Positions 30,327 through 41,435 of a DNA stretch of 64,000 bases are shown one piece after another. Origin of the DNA: Nematopogon swammerdamellus. Lineage: Eukaryota > Arthropoda > Insecta > Lepidoptera > Adelidae. Made by a program: the position numbers and the translations under genes. The stretch spans positions 12,185,347 to 12,249,346 of the forward strand of contig OX336355.1 of assembly GCA_946902875.1 (NCBI GenBank), in the 5' to 3' direction. Each line of letters starts with the position of its first letter. Position 1 is the stretch's first letter. The notes under the pieces were generated by a model. It was not told the origin of the DNA. It did no database searches and worked only from the letters and a program-made list of their open reading frames with translations.

Positions 30327-30557
30327 CTGATGAGCAGCTTGCGCGCCGGCCGAGTTCTGCGCGTCCTGGGCAGCCTTCGCCTCCGCTGCAGCCTTCGAAG
30401 CAATGTTGGTCGCGCACTTGCTCTTGCAGTCCCGCGAAGCCTCCCGGTGCACTGCCAACTCCTGGCCAGCTCTCTCAGCCTCCCCCGGAGCCCTCTGAAT
30501 CCTTCCGCCCCACGCCGCCCCCGCCAATGCCGTCAACACTAGCACAAACAATTTCAT
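30327..30557 (-). CDS. DUF745-family gene A, exon 1 with signal peptide
   Basis: 77 codons from ATG at 30557 to the donor CAG-GTACTC at 30327. The start MKLFVLVLTALAGAAWGG is a standard signal peptide (cleavage expected about residue 18), and the ATG sits in a good AAATAAATG context. After a short acidic/basic stretch with CKSKC comes an Ala-rich helix, SKAAAEAKAAQDAQNSAGAQ, ending AAHQ at the phase-0 intron. K-A-A-x-E-A-K-A-A-x-D-A-Q is characteristic of DUF745 proteins. Gene B has no intron at this position, so intron 1 was gained here or lost there. The product is probably secreted, helical and self-associating; its role is unknown. Confidence 0.85.
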
Positions 30558-30759
30558 TTATTTCAGTTGTAAATTTCGTATCTTCAGAAAATTTTCTTGT
30601 TGAACTGTCTGAAAAAACAAAGGAATGTCGCACTTTCGCTGTCTCATTTGATTGTGGAAGGATTTTTTTCTTTCTCGGCGGCCAGTCGCGTCGCCAGTAC
30701 TACATTAAAAAAAAAATAGATTAATAATTCAAGAGCGCTATTCCAATGTTCGTGAGTTA

Positions 30760-31070
30760 TCCCTACATATTATAAGTTTCAACATTTACCCTCTGTGTGG
30801 TATGTACGTTCGCTTATAGCTTAAGAGCAGTTCAACCTATTCGCTTGCTGTTTTTTTTTTCATAAGTAATGCGACATATCTATCTATCTATTTGTCTGAC
30901 CATATCTCCTACAACTGAACAGTAGGGTCGAAAGTGCACGCACTCGGAAAAAATCTACCAATTCGGTTAGCTTTCATGTGATTTACTCGAAAACTACTCA
31001 ACCGATTTACATACAGTTTCCAGCAACTTTACCGCGAGAGCGGATCAGCGTAGCCGCAACCACAACTAGT
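30760..31070 (+). mobile_element. short non-autonomous Helitron
   Basis: Starts TCCCTACATATTATAAGTTT, contains the usual AACTACTCAACCGATTT block, and ends GCGTAGCCGCAACCACAACT AGT before host T. Confidence 0.55.
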
Positions 31071-31091
31071 TTATATATTTTTATTTTTATG

Positions 31092-31416
31092 TAATCCGCT
31101 ATGGGTCACTAAGTCGGAGGGGCCAAAGCCATGCTCCGACCAGCCAATATCACGTCTGAAAAGGTAGGTGCCATATCGGAGACTTTCCTGGATTGCTGGC
31201 TATACTGGACTAGAGGAGAACACAACCGAGGCTATGCGGCCATCTTACATCCAGTCCGGTAGTATCAACCCATTCGGCTACAATTTGAGCCTACCACCTA
31301 GTAAGGGGCAAGGGAAGGGACTCAGAAAAAACTCATTGGTACACGCATTCCAGATTCGAACCTCGGACCTCTCGCATGAGAAGCCGATGCCCAAACCACT
31401 CTCGCCACCCACCGCC
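31092..31416 (-). repeat. SINE S1, complete with tRNA-like head
   Basis: Reverse orientation: tail ATGTAATCCGCTATGGGTCA, body GAGAAGG-like block and CCACCTAGTAAGGGGCAAGG, then the tRNA-like head with the B box GATTCGAACC (31352-31361) and the A box complement CCACTCTCGCCACC. The Helitron at 31427 begins just beyond the head. Confidence 0.8.
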
Positions 31417-31426
31417 CTGTTATCTA

Positions 31427-33990
31427 TCTATATACATATAATAAAATCGTAAAGGTAAGAAAGTCTGTACATTGAATGTATTCGGAAAAAAACTAACCAG
31501 GGTGGCTTAAAATGAGATACTGAAAATATTAGAACAGTGTTTAAAATTTTTGTTTGTTTGTTTGTTTGTTTGTCTGTACGCGCATCACGCAAAAACCACT
31601 GAACGGAATTAGACGAAACTTTGTATAGTGGCAGTTTATATGCCGGGTTAACATAATACGTAAAAAAAAATAACAAAATTAAAAAAAATTAAACAATTTT
31701 AAACATTATTGCGCGTTTAAAATCACGTAGTCCAAAGTACATAATTATATCTTGAGAACTGGCAGCAAATACAATTTGAATAAAATATTCATTCGAAATT
31801 TAAAAACAAGTAGATACAACGAAAATGACAGTTCTTCTTTTTTATAACTTGAACACAATAGTCTATACATATTATATCTATTCTTTCTATACATATAATA
31901 AAATCGTAAATGCAAAAATGTCTATTTGTACGCTCATCTCGCAAAAACCACTGAACGGAATTTGACGAAATTTTTATAGTGACAGTGTCTATCCCGGATT
32001 AACATAATAATTAAAAAATATAATAAAAATCACGTAATCCAAAGTAAAGGTAAAAAACAATTTTAAATGTCATGTTGACAACGGAGAACTGTCATCCCGA
32101 CGTGAGCTGGCCGGTGACAATTTGTTTGATAAATAAAAAAATATAATTGAAAGTCGAAGTTATGTCGCTGTCATCGGTGCAATAAAATTTATATATCTGT
32201 TGCCCGCGGCTTCGCTCGCGTGAAATTCGTATTTCAAAAAAAGAAAGTAAGTAATTAAAGGCGGGCCCGAAGGCGGATCTGCGCTCACGTAAACGATATT
32301 CTTTCTCGATGAAAGTAACTAAGGGCGAGGCGGAAGGCGGAGCTGAGTTCAGCAAGAAGAAAAACATTCTTGAAGAAAGTAAGTAACTAAGGGCGAGGCC
32401 GAAGGCCGAGCTCTGTTCTGGAAGACCATAAACCTTCTCGAAGAAAGTAAGTAACTATGGGCGAGGCCGCAGGCCGAGCTGCGTTCAGGAAGAAGCTAAA
32501 CCATCTTGAAGAAAGTAAGTAACTAAGGCGAGGCCGAAGGCCGAGCTACGTTCGAATAATTGAAAAACCATCTCGAAGAAACAAGTAACTAAGGGCGAGG
32601 CCGAGGGCCGAGCTGCGTCCAGCAAGAAGCTAAAGCATCTTGAAGAAAGTAAGTAACTAAGGCGAGGCCGAAGGCCGAGCTACGTTCTGATAATTGAAAA
32701 ACCATCTCGAAGAAAGCAAGTAACTAAGGGCAAGGCCGAAGGCCGAGCTGCGTTCAGGAAGAAGTTAAACGATCTTGAAGAAAGTAAGTAATTAAGGGCG
32801 AGGCCGAAGGCCATGCTCTATTCGGGAAGACCATAAACCATCTCGAAGAAAGCAAGTAACTAAGGGCGAGGCCGTAGGCCGAGCTGCGTTCAGGAAGAAG
32901 GTAAACATTTTTGAAGAAAGTAAGTAACTAAGGCGAGGCCGAAGGCCGAGCTACGTTCTAACATCTCGAAGAAAGCAAGTAACTAAGGGCGAGGCCGAAG
33001 GCCGAGCTGCGTTCAGGAAGAAGCTAAACCATCTCGAATAAAGTTAATTAATATTAAGATTGAGTTAATTTAATTTAAATTTTATTATAAAGTCCACGCT
33101 TCTGACGGCAAATATCCTAGAACCTCGCGGTTATTCCCGGCTGCATGGCAAGATGCCCAATGCTATCACCTTAGTGCCATGAACTAAGGATTGTTCTTGG
33201 ATGTGGGACGCCACTTGTGTTCTCACATTGGCTCCAAGTCACGTTAGGACATCTTCAAGAGCGGCTGGCGCGGCCGAGTCTGGGGCGGAGAGCCTCAAAC
33301 GCAACAAATATAGAAATATAATTCAAGATTTCGAATTTGTTGTGTTTGCGGTTGAAACCCTCGGTCCGAGGAGCAGTGAAGCCAAAAGGGGCTTTGGCCT
33401 CTGCTGGTTGAAGCAACTGTTGTCCCGCCATCAAGGGCTTATGTACTGCATTCAAAGGGTAAGCCTTACCATCCAGCGGGGTAATGCCGCAAATGCTCTA
33501 AGAACATTTGAAAATGCCCGTTTTGATATTTATTTTAATGTTTGTTAGGTAGGTTTTAATTCTTTAGTTATTAATATTACTTTTTTATTTTCATGAAATA
33601 AATAGATTGAGTAAACGATATTATATTCTATCGAAGAAAGGAAGTCTTTAAGGGCGAGGCCCGAAGGCGGAAGAGGGTTTTTGGTTTACCTGAACGCAGC
33701 TCGGCCTTCGGCCTCGCACTTAGTTCCTTCCTTTCTTCCAGAAGGTTTATCGTCTTCCTGAACGCAGCTCGGCCTTCGGCCTCGCCCTTACTTACTTCCT
33801 TTATTTGAGAAAGGTTTATCGTTAACCTGAAAGCAGCTCGGCCTTCGGCCTCGCCCTTAGTTAGTTACTTTCTTTGAGAAGGTTTATCGATTACCTGAAC
33901 GCAGCTCGGCCTTCGGACTCGCCCTTAGTTACTTACATTCTTCTTTGGAATACAAATTTCACGCGAGCGAAGCCGCGGGCAACAGCTAGT
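31427..33990 (+). mobile_element. Helitron copy 2 with captured ORF
   Basis: Collinear with copy 1 (6246-8551): same start (TCTATATACATATAATAAAA), same internal second terminus (31889), same ORF, and end AGCCGCGGGCAACAGCTAGT. It is about 260 bp longer, mostly because the left tandem array has about 12 units instead of 8. The right array has the same number of inverted units. Confidence 0.8.
33201..33548 (+). CDS. Helitron-carried ORF, copy 2
   Basis: 115 codons homologous to the ORF at 7738-8106. It keeps the blocks LTLAPSHVRTSSRAAGAAE, KYRNIIQDFEF and QRVSLTIQRGNAANALRTFE. Compared with copy 1 it lacks the upstream ATG (the initiator equivalent here is a later Met) and has an in-frame two-codon insertion (GFGLCWLKQLL against GLSWLTQLV), so reading is preserved through an indel. 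The suggested origin is a retroelement pol tail, by block order; no function is claimed. Confidence 0.45.
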   Translation: MWDATCVLTLAPSHVRTSSRAAGAAESGAESLKRNKYRNIIQDFEFVVFAVETLGPRSSEAKRGFGLCWLKQLLSRHQGLMYCIQRVSLTIQRGNAANALRTFENARFDIYFNVC

Positions 33991-34149
33991 AATATTATTA
34001 TTCTATTAGAGGAAACATTATTTTACTCTGTTAGTGTTTCCTTCCATTCCACCTAATATACAGATAAGTTGGTGCAAGGCATGGCTCGCAACGCAATGAA
34101 ATAAACATAACTAATCAGAACTATAGGTAATAAGGACTACCTAGAACAT

Positions 34150-34330
34150 TTTTTTTTATGGAAACTGACACGGTTGGCTACATCACCTAAAACATTCGTG
34201 ATGTCAGCCCATGACAAGGTATTTGCAGCCCCCTTAAATATCCTAATACCCGTGGGTGCCGTCGGACTACACCTCTGTGTTAGTCTGGCGCGCGCCTTAT
34301 GTCGTGATTCGTGCTTCACATAAAAAAAAA
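34150..34330 (-). repeat. SINE S2-like 3' end
   Basis: GGAAACTGACACGGTTGGCT, GTGATGTCAGCCCATGAC, then an unrelated GTGCCGTCGGACTACACCTC part, which suggests a recombined copy. Confidence 0.55.
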
Positions 34331-34471
34331 ACAATGACTGCTCGTTAATGCACTGGTATGCACTGAAATTTGAGCGCCACGAAAACGTGCTCCGGGAGAA
34401 TTGCTAAATCTAAGTGTAACAGCTTATGTTTGAAATACCAAGAAGCATTCGATGTATTTTTATCAAATTAA

Positions 34472-34526
34472 TTTAAGATAAAAATTTGTTTTTACTGTCT
34501 CAGTAAAAACAAATTTTAATCTTAAA
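34472..34526. repeat. near-perfect palindrome
   Basis: TTTAAGATAAAAATTTGTTT pairs with AAACAAATTTTAATCTTAAA across a 4-base loop (TCTC); the arms are about 25 bp. Confidence 0.8.
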
Positions 34527-34539
34527 TCACACAACTTGA

Positions 34540-34940
34540 TTAGAAACTCTGCTTCTCTTGTCTTAAAACACATCTTGATTAAAAAAAAATCAATACAAAG
34601 TCGACAAACATATTTTGTTTGCCCTATGCCAAAATATGGTGTTGAAGTGATCGCTTGATTACGTAAGTACTAAGTATGGGATCCCGGGGCGCACAGTATG
34701 GTCTTAATGCAATTTATTTCATTAGGCACACCACCTCGCCGGCGGCCATTCCAAATCTGAGAGGAGTTCGCTGCGAGATGCTAAGGTAGAAAATAAACGT
34801 AATTAAAAGAGTTCGCCCGGAACGCCGGCAAAAGAAAATATTGGGTGCAGTCTAGCTCTCGGGCTAGACCGTGCGTATCGAACCTGCCAACCAGTGCACT
34901 CAGGTACACTTGGCACACACTTCAGCTGCTTAGGAAATTA
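34540..34940. other. no gene seen
   Basis: Mixed composition with GGGGCGCACAGTATGGTC and GGCGGCCATTCC near 34690-34750. No frame or known repeat was recognised. Confidence 0.3.
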
Positions 34941-34944
34941 TTAT

Positions 34945-35200
34945 ATATAACGACGTGTCCAGAGATCTAGTACCACTGCAATTTCGTAGGGATGTATATT
35001 GTATATTGCTTATTAAGCATTCATTAGACAGCATGACTGTACTCGAATTTGTTACAATTTGTTCATATATATTGGTAATCTGTGAATTTGTTCTATCCGA
35101 TTCGATTACACCCACGAAGAAGAACCCGTAAGAAACTTCGCAGGGCTTTTTTTTCATAATAATTTTTACAAGCGTTTAGTGACTATCCACATAATAACAC
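34945..35200 (-). repeat. dispersed repeat, family R5
   Basis: Reverse copy sharing TTGTTCTATCCGATTCGATT, ACACCCACGAAGAAGAACC and AAGAAACTTCGCAGGG with the copies at 41.4, 54.1 and 57.8 kb. Confidence 0.65.
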
Positions 35201-35394
35201 CGCCTACAGTCGATTGAAAATACAGCTTGAGAGCAAGATCAAAAACAGATTTTTGTTTTGTTTTTGAAGTTCTGACTGCAAGGGCTTAATTAAGTGAATC
35301 AGGTGTAAAGAGCCTTTGTAAAATTTTTGATACGTCATTTGTATCAACTCAATAATGTTAGTAATAAGTATACATACTACAACGTAGTATGTCG

Positions 35395-35765
35395 GCGACC
35401 TTTAAATGTGTTCTATCGCTTATTCCATGGCGAATGCTCGGAGGAGCTGTTTGACGCGATCCCGCCACAACCCACACTGGGCAGGGATTGCATTGCACCC
35501 CTATACGCCGGACTTAACGCGGAAGCGTACCAATCGGTTCTGCAGATCATTCCTCCACAGAACCGGTAAACTCTGGACCGCTCCCCTGCCCACATATTTC
35601 CCCCCAAGTACGGTCTCGGATCCTTCAAGAGAGGCGTGAATCAGGACCTATCAGGCCGGCATGGCAATCGCAAGCCCCGCCTGGGACCGAATGTCTATGG
35701 GCGTCGTTAGACACCTTATGAGTGGCACGGAACCAGACGTCGCGCTTTCTATAAAAAAATTATTG
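35395..35765 (+). pseudogene. Jockey-type LINE 3' end fragment
   Basis: Reads FKCVLSLIPWRMLGG-type decay, then RKRTNRFCRSFLHRTGKLW and the 3' UTR with GCCGGCATGGCAATCGCAAG and an A tail at 35750. The frame is broken several times. Confidence 0.75.
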
Positions 35766-35794
35766 TCTTGAAGTTTCGGCCTCTCCACTCCTAT

Positions 35795-36010
35795 TATATT
35801 AGAATAGAATAGAATAGAATAGAAATGCTTTATTGTCGAAGTTTATTGCACACAAAAACACAAACAGAGATCCAGAAGACAGAAGATATAATACAGAAGA
35901 GCAATAGAAATTAACAATACTTCACACAGAAACAAGAGAACAGTAGCGTGCAAAGGTGGACTTTATCACTTTAATTGATTTCTTCCAGTCAACCTTTGGG
36001 CTCCTATATT
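35795..36010 (-). repeat. LINE-type 3' tail with AATAG microsatellite
   Basis: On the minus strand: GGTTGACTGGAAGAAATCAA, then a 150-bp AT-rich part, CAATAAAGCATTTCTATTC and ATTCT repeats (35801-35822). The same GACTGGAAGAAATC block is at 55560. Confidence 0.6.
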
Positions 36011-36079
36011 CTTGCAGTTAATACTCTAAATCAGTGGTGACAGCGAGAAATCCATTTCTACCGAATTATTAGACGCAGT

Positions 36080-36166
36080 TAGTGAGTTTGCTGCTATGTA
36101 AAAGACATTTCAATTCCAACTGACATTTAATGTTTTTCTTATAACAAATTATTACCATACAAACCA
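36080..36166 (-). repeat. 3' LTR of the mag-like element
   Basis: 87 bp, identical to the copy at 40465-40551. On the minus strand it starts TGGTTTGTATGGTAATAATT and is preceded by the purine-rich GTGTGAGGG, as expected of a polypurine tract. Confidence 0.9.
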
Positions 36167-36375
36167 CCCTCACACTTATTACAAATTATATAACTTCCCT
36201 CTATATACAATGAAGCAGAACCCTAAACAAAAAATAAAAATGTTTTTTTTTTATATATTTTCTTAAACAAAACTAACACAATACATCTCCTACAATACCT
36301 CTGGTTATCTCTTCCTAAAAATAAATTTTTAAGGTATGTAACTAAACTATTTATTCTGTTTACTTACATATATTT

Positions 36376-37305
36376 TTACTTATATATACTTATATATATA
36401 AATCTGTCGGGAGGGCGGCGCTGACGTGTGGAACAACGTAAAAACACTGGTGGCGCTGGGGGCTGAGGGTCGGGGGGTGCCGACGCTGATGCTTCAGCAG
36501 GCGGAGGTGTCATTTGTTCTAAGGAATTTGGCTTCTGAGGAAGTACGACCGTGTCATCCTCGCCTGATGTTTGATTCGAATCTTCAGAAGTAGGCATAGT
36601 CGTTTGTTGACGTTCAGACGTCTCGATTTGTGTATTTGGGTGACGCGATCTCAATTGATCTATATGTCTTTTGATGGTTTGACCGTTTTCCCTTTCCACC
36701 GTGTATAATCTGGAACCTAACAATTCTTTTACAACTCCAGACACCCAACGATCGTTCCCTAAGAAATAGCGTGCCCATACCAAATCACCGATAACAAAGC
36801 TCCTCTCCACTCCTGTGCTAGCGGCTGTCCGGCTCTGCTGAGCCTCGAGTACTCTGTCACCAACATCAGGCCTCAACAGATCGAGTGCGGTACGTAGACG
36901 CCTACGCTGCAACAGCATTGCAGGTGATGACCCTGTCTCGCTAACTTCTGTGTTTCTATAAGTGAGAAGAAACTGTTTTAAAACTAAACCTACATTTGCC
37001 TTTTCCCTAGTTGCCTTCTTTAATCTCTGTTTCAGAATTTTTACCGCGTCCTCTGCTGCTCCGTTTGACTGAGGGTGATGAACTGGACTAAATTCCATTC
37101 TAATGCCGTTTTGTCTCAAGAATGCCGCGTATTCTCCTCCATTAAATGGAGGGCCATTGTCTGCTACTACGATCTCTGGAACCCCGAATCTAGCAAACGT
37201 CTCTCTCAACCTTTGTATTACGCTCGATGCATTCGTTCTGTTCATCGTAAATACTTCAAACCATTTACTTGTGGTGTCCTTGATCACCAAGTACATAACA
37301 CCCAA
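36376..37305 (-). pseudogene. mag-like pol part 3: integrase core and C-terminus
   Basis: 309 codons. The DDE integrase core is visible as KDTTSKW (first Asp), VVADNGPPF (second Asp, about residue 50) and PQSNGAAEDAVK (Glu, about 85). Downstream come the SH3-like part with VWARYFLGNDRW and a Pro/Ala-rich tail. It follows the previous frame after a one-base break in a T run at about 37312. Confidence 0.85.
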
Positions 37306-37313
37306 ATATGGAC

Positions 37314-38420
37314 CTAAAAATCCAAATGTGTTCTACTCCAAGGCTTACTACAGTACTTCCAAGGAGATGGAGGTGCTCGCGGAGGAGCCGGTGCCTCAGC
37401 TGCACAAACCTCGCATCGTTTACAAATCTCCTCAATGTCTGCATCTATTTTGGGCCACCACACATAACTACGTGCGATACTTTTCGTTTTTACTATTCCC
37501 ATGTGACTTGAATGCAGTTCTGTCAAGATCCTTTGTCTCAATTTTGGAGGTATAATGACTCTATGCCCCCACATTATACAACCGAGCTCCGAATACAATT
37601 CGTCTCGCCTGCGGAAGAAGGGTAATAGCTCTGGATCTGGACAAGAAGACGGCCACCCTGTCTGCACTAAGCGCAATACCCTACTGAGTATGGGATCCTT
37701 TTCTGTGTTTGATTTTACCTGCATATAGTTTAAAGGTAGCTCAGCTTCAACATAATTCAAATACGTGCACTCTTCTTGTAACTCTTGCGCGTTACCCTGG
37801 CAAGGTAGACGAGACAATGCGTCAGCACTATTATTCTTACTAGAAATATACTCGATATCGTAGTTGTAACCAGAGAGTAAAACTGCCCACCGTTGCAAAC
37901 GACTCGCTGCCATTATTGGAATGCCTTTTTTTGGTCCAAAAATTGAGACCAGCGGTTTATGATCTGTTCTGAGGATGAACCGCCTACCATATAAATACTG
38001 GTGATATTTTTTTACTCCAAAAATTATGCCCAAAGCTTCTTTGTCTATCTGCGAGTAGCCACGTTCCGCGGAGTTTAATGTACGCGAACTGAATCCTAGT
38101 GGCCTCTCCCCCTGCGCTGTGATGGCGGACAAAACTGCTCCTACACCAACAGAGCTGGCATCACATGTTAAAATCAGTTGATTATTTGGATCATAGTGAG
38201 CTAATACTTGTGGCGATATCATTATTCGCTTAATCTCTGCAAACGCCCTGTCACAAGCTGTATTCCATTCGAAAACGATTTTCTTCTTTAAAAGTGAATA
38301 AAGCGGATTCAAAATAGTACTAATGCCCTGCACAAACCTTCCGTAATACATAACGAGGCCTATGAACGCTCGTAATTCAGTTACATTAGTCGGCGTCAGT
38401 GCTTCTTTGATAGCCTTCAA
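37314..38420 (-). pseudogene. mag-like pol part 2: RT thumb, RNase H, integrase zinc finger
   Basis: 368 codons. It starts at the connection after the palm (TELRAFIGLVMYYGRF). RNase H follows: LTCDASSVGVGAVL with the first Asp, KEALGIIF with Glu, and RTDHKPL with Asp. The HHCC zinc finger of the integrase is HSSHMGIVKT ... CKRCEVC (about residues 300-340). The ATG is not a real start; the frame begins at the break near 38460. Confidence 0.85.
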
Positions 38421-39472
38421 CTTATCATCGCATGCTGAAACCCCTTCTTTAGAAATCTTTTAACCCAATAATCAACAGAGTGTTGAAAAAACTTACACTT
38501 CTCTTTCTTCACTCGCAGACCGCAGTCCTTAAGCCGGTCGAAAACAGCATTTAACGCTTGAATGTGTTCATCTTCGTTCTTACCAGTGGTCAATATATCG
38601 TCTAGATACACGACTATGTTAGGTATGCCGTTTAGAATTTCCTCTATCCTCCTTTGGAATATTCCTGGACTCGAAGAAAGTCCAAACACTAACCTAGTGT
38701 ACTGGAACAAGCCTCGATGTGTGTTGATTACTGTATATTTCCTATCTTGTTCTCTAAGTACCAATTGCGAATAAGCCTGAGCTAAATCGATTTGGCTGAA
38801 ATGCTCACCACCCTGTATACTAGCCAACAAATCATCCACACGTGGAAAGGGGAAACGGTCAACCTCTAAAACTTTATTGACAGTAGTTTTATAATCAGCA
38901 CAGATACATATGCTACCATCTTTTTTTAAGACAGGAACAATAGGCGTGGCCCACTCTGAAGATTCTACTGGTTGTAATATACCTTCCTGTATGCTTTTGT
39001 TTAATTGATCCTCAACTTTGTCTCTGAGAGCATACGGTAGCGGTCTCGCCCTTAAATATACTGGCACAGCATCCGCCCGAACCCTCATTGCGACAGCATC
39101 ACCGGTGTATCGTCCCAGTCCGTCAGCAAACACCTCAGAATATCTGTCAACAAACTTTGTTTCATTAAATTTAGAAACACGATGTCCTACACCACCGTGC
39201 GTGAGCTGATTGATTGCTACTGGAAATGATACATGAATATTTAAAGTTTTCATCCAGCGTCTGCCCAACAAGCAAGTTTTGGCTCTCTCGATTATAAATA
39301 AATCTAACCGTTTCTTCATTCCTTGATACTCGACAAGCGGCTGCACCATACCATACACAGGAACGCATTCCCCAGTATAATACCTTAACCTAACATTGAC
39401 AGGCTGCAGTTTTAGATGACGCAACTTCTTCAAATATAGGTAGATCAGTGCTGATGCATGATACTTTGGCAC
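38417..39472 (-). pseudogene. mag-like pol part 1: protease end and reverse transcriptase
   Basis: 351 codons. From the C-terminal half of the protease (LLGRRWMKTL) it enters the reverse transcriptase fingers and palm: the FPFPRVDDLLASIQGGEHFS region, QIDLAQAYSQL and the catalytic YLDDILTTG (Asp pair at about residues 291-292). It is separated from gag by a frame break at an A run at about 39415 and from part 2 by one at about 38460. Confidence 0.85.
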
Positions 39473-40427
39473 CTGTGTCCACTTCCATGGTCAACTTTTC
39501 GCCTTCCACACACACATTGACCTGTATTTCTTCATCGTCATCTTCAGCAGATAGGTTATTATTGCTAAATGTTACCTCTTCTAGCTTCGCTCGATGTTCC
39601 TTCTCTTCCTCCAGAAAATAGTGAGACTGACTCTCCGGACACATTTTCTGTAGGTGCCCTTTCTTGAGGCATACTCGACAAGTATGAAATCGAAATTTGC
39701 AATTTTCCATCTTGTGTTCAAAACCGCATACATCGCACCTGCCCTCGGCAGCCGTCGGGCGCCGCCCTCCGCGCGTATTGTACTCTACGCGAGTGGTACG
39801 CGAGGGACCGGACCTGGGTTCACGTTGTCTGTTGCCGCCGCCTCCGTCACTCCTTCCGAAAACACGGCTCGCCGGTTCCCGTGGCTTGGTCGTCACAGAA
39901 TGTACAGCACTCTCAGATGTCGTAGATACATTCTTTTTTGCTACTTCCAAGGATATAGCTAGCTTTACTGCTTCAGAAAGATTCTGTACATCTACCTCAA
40001 ACAATCGCTGACGAATGCTGTCATTTGAAAGCCCACATATGAATTGTTCCTTCAGATGTTCTTCTATCTGGTCGCCGAATTCACAGAAACGAGCGAGTTT
40101 TTTTAACTGAAGTACAAATTGTTCTATGCTTCCTTGCTGTTGTTTGTACTGGCGGAATTTGTGCCGCTCGACCAACTTGGATGACCAATTCCCTAAATGC
40201 TCGTCCATGATTTGCACCAACTCCACGTATGTTTTTTCTGCTGGTTTTTTAGGATAACATAAAGCGGAAGCGATCTCATAAGCGTCTCTCCCCATAGAAG
40301 CTATCATGAATGGTACCTTATTTTCCTTGCTCACATCATTCGCCAGAAACCAGTTCTCCATGCGTTCCACATACAGCGCCCATGTGTCGCTCTCCTCGTG
40401 GAACTCTCCGATGGTCGATTTCGCCAT
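39390..40427 (-). pseudogene. mag-like gag with zinc knuckles and protease start
   Basis: 345 codons from the ATG at 40427, just after the primer-binding site. It has a capsid-like helical part (VELVQIMDEHLGN, IEQFVLQLKKLARFCEFG), an Arg/Gly-rich linker, and two zinc knuckles: CDVCGFEHKMENC and CRVCLKKGHLQKMC. The aspartic protease active site DTGAKVS lies near residue 317. The frame terminates soon after, at the first break. Gag and protease thus began as one reading frame. Confidence 0.85.
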
Positions 40428-40464
40428 GATGGCGTGGATTTTTTTAATAATTTTCGTCGCCAGT

Positions 40465-40551
40465 TAGTGAGTTTGCTGCTATGTAAAAGACATTTCAATT
40501 CCAACTGACATTTAATGTTTTTCTTATAACAAATTATTACCATACAAACCA
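40465..40551 (-). repeat. 5' LTR of the mag-like element
   Basis: 87 bp, no difference from the 3' LTR at 36080-36166. The primer-binding site begins within four bases of its inner end. Confidence 0.9.
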
Positions 40552-40559
40552 GCAGTATC

Positions 40560-41200
40560 TAGTAAGTTTAGCGTATCAAAATAGCGTAGAAAGTCTTTAG
40601 CTTTAAGATTATGTCCATACAAATTGTATTAATACCGTCGAGAACAAAGAAAACAAAACTGATCACGAAATGCACGCCTACGTTTCATTTACCGGAAACT
40701 GCGAACACTTTTGCTGCATCATTGAATAAATTCTTCTAGGTAAGATCTATTGTTCTGTTTTCTGCGATAGGTATAGTTAAGCAATTACTCGAACCGGCAC
40801 AGAATGCAGTTCGTGATTGAAATGGATTCTGTTCGAATGTTTTGTTAATAAAAGACGGTCTTCTTTTTTAAACCAGTTTCAGTGATCCATCCATCGTAAT
40901 CGTAATAACTCGCACAGAATGCACTGGAGAAGTGTTTCGGATTTGTAAACTGAATGTCCCTTCACTTTACCTTAACAGGTTGTTTTTTGTTTGTTGTATG
41001 GGTGGATGAGTCAAAGCGGCCAGAGCACATGCTCCGACCGACGATGCACGTCCGAGAAGGTGCCATGCAGGAGACTTCCCTTTAGAAAATGTCTAATGCG
41101 ACCGGGTTGGTACTAGTCTTGTATTTAAATGTACTATAAAGGGAAAACTTGCACACAACAATACTATAAAATTAGATGCATTGTTTATTGAGTATTCTTA
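40560..41200. other. no gene seen
   Basis: AT-rich DNA with a small S1-like scrap (about 41010-41120: GGTGCCATGCAGGAGACTTC). Confidence 0.35.
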
Positions 41201-41211
41201 TTATATTTTTT

Positions 41212-41435
41212 ATTATCCGGTATGGGTGGCTGAGTCGGAGGGGACAAAGCGCGTGCTCCGACCAGCCAATATCACCTCCGAGAAGGTGGGTGCCATACCG
41301 GAGAGTTCCCTGAATTGCTGGCTATACTGGACTAGAGGAGAACACGGCCGAGGCTGCTATGCGGCCATCTTACATCCAGTACGGTGGTACCAACCCAGTC
41401 GGCTACAATTTGAGCCTACCACCTAGTAGGGGGCT
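41212..41435 (-). repeat. SINE S1 without head
   Basis: Reverse copy from TATCCGGTATGGGTGGCTGA through CCTCCGAGAAGGTGGGTGCC to CCTACCACCTAGTAGGG. The head is replaced by an R5 copy. Confidence 0.75.

Larger units (their letters stand above)
36080..40551 (-). mobile_element. mag-clade Ty3/Gypsy LTR retrotransposon, nearly complete
   Basis: A 4472-bp element bounded by identical 87-bp LTRs and the 5-bp target duplication GCAGT (36075-36079 and 40552-40556). LTRs this short are the hallmark of the mag clade first seen in Bombyx. The primer-binding site TGGCGACGAAAATTATT follows the 5' LTR. Order on the minus strand: gag with two zinc knuckles, protease, reverse transcriptase, RNase H, integrase. 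The coding region is split by three single-base frame breaks near 39415, 38460 and 37312, next to short homopolymers. Identical LTRs say the insertion is young. Confidence 0.9.

Noticed and set aside
37075..40011. Plus-strand ORFs of 63-150 codons
   Set aside because: Antisense of the gag-pol region of the mag-like element.
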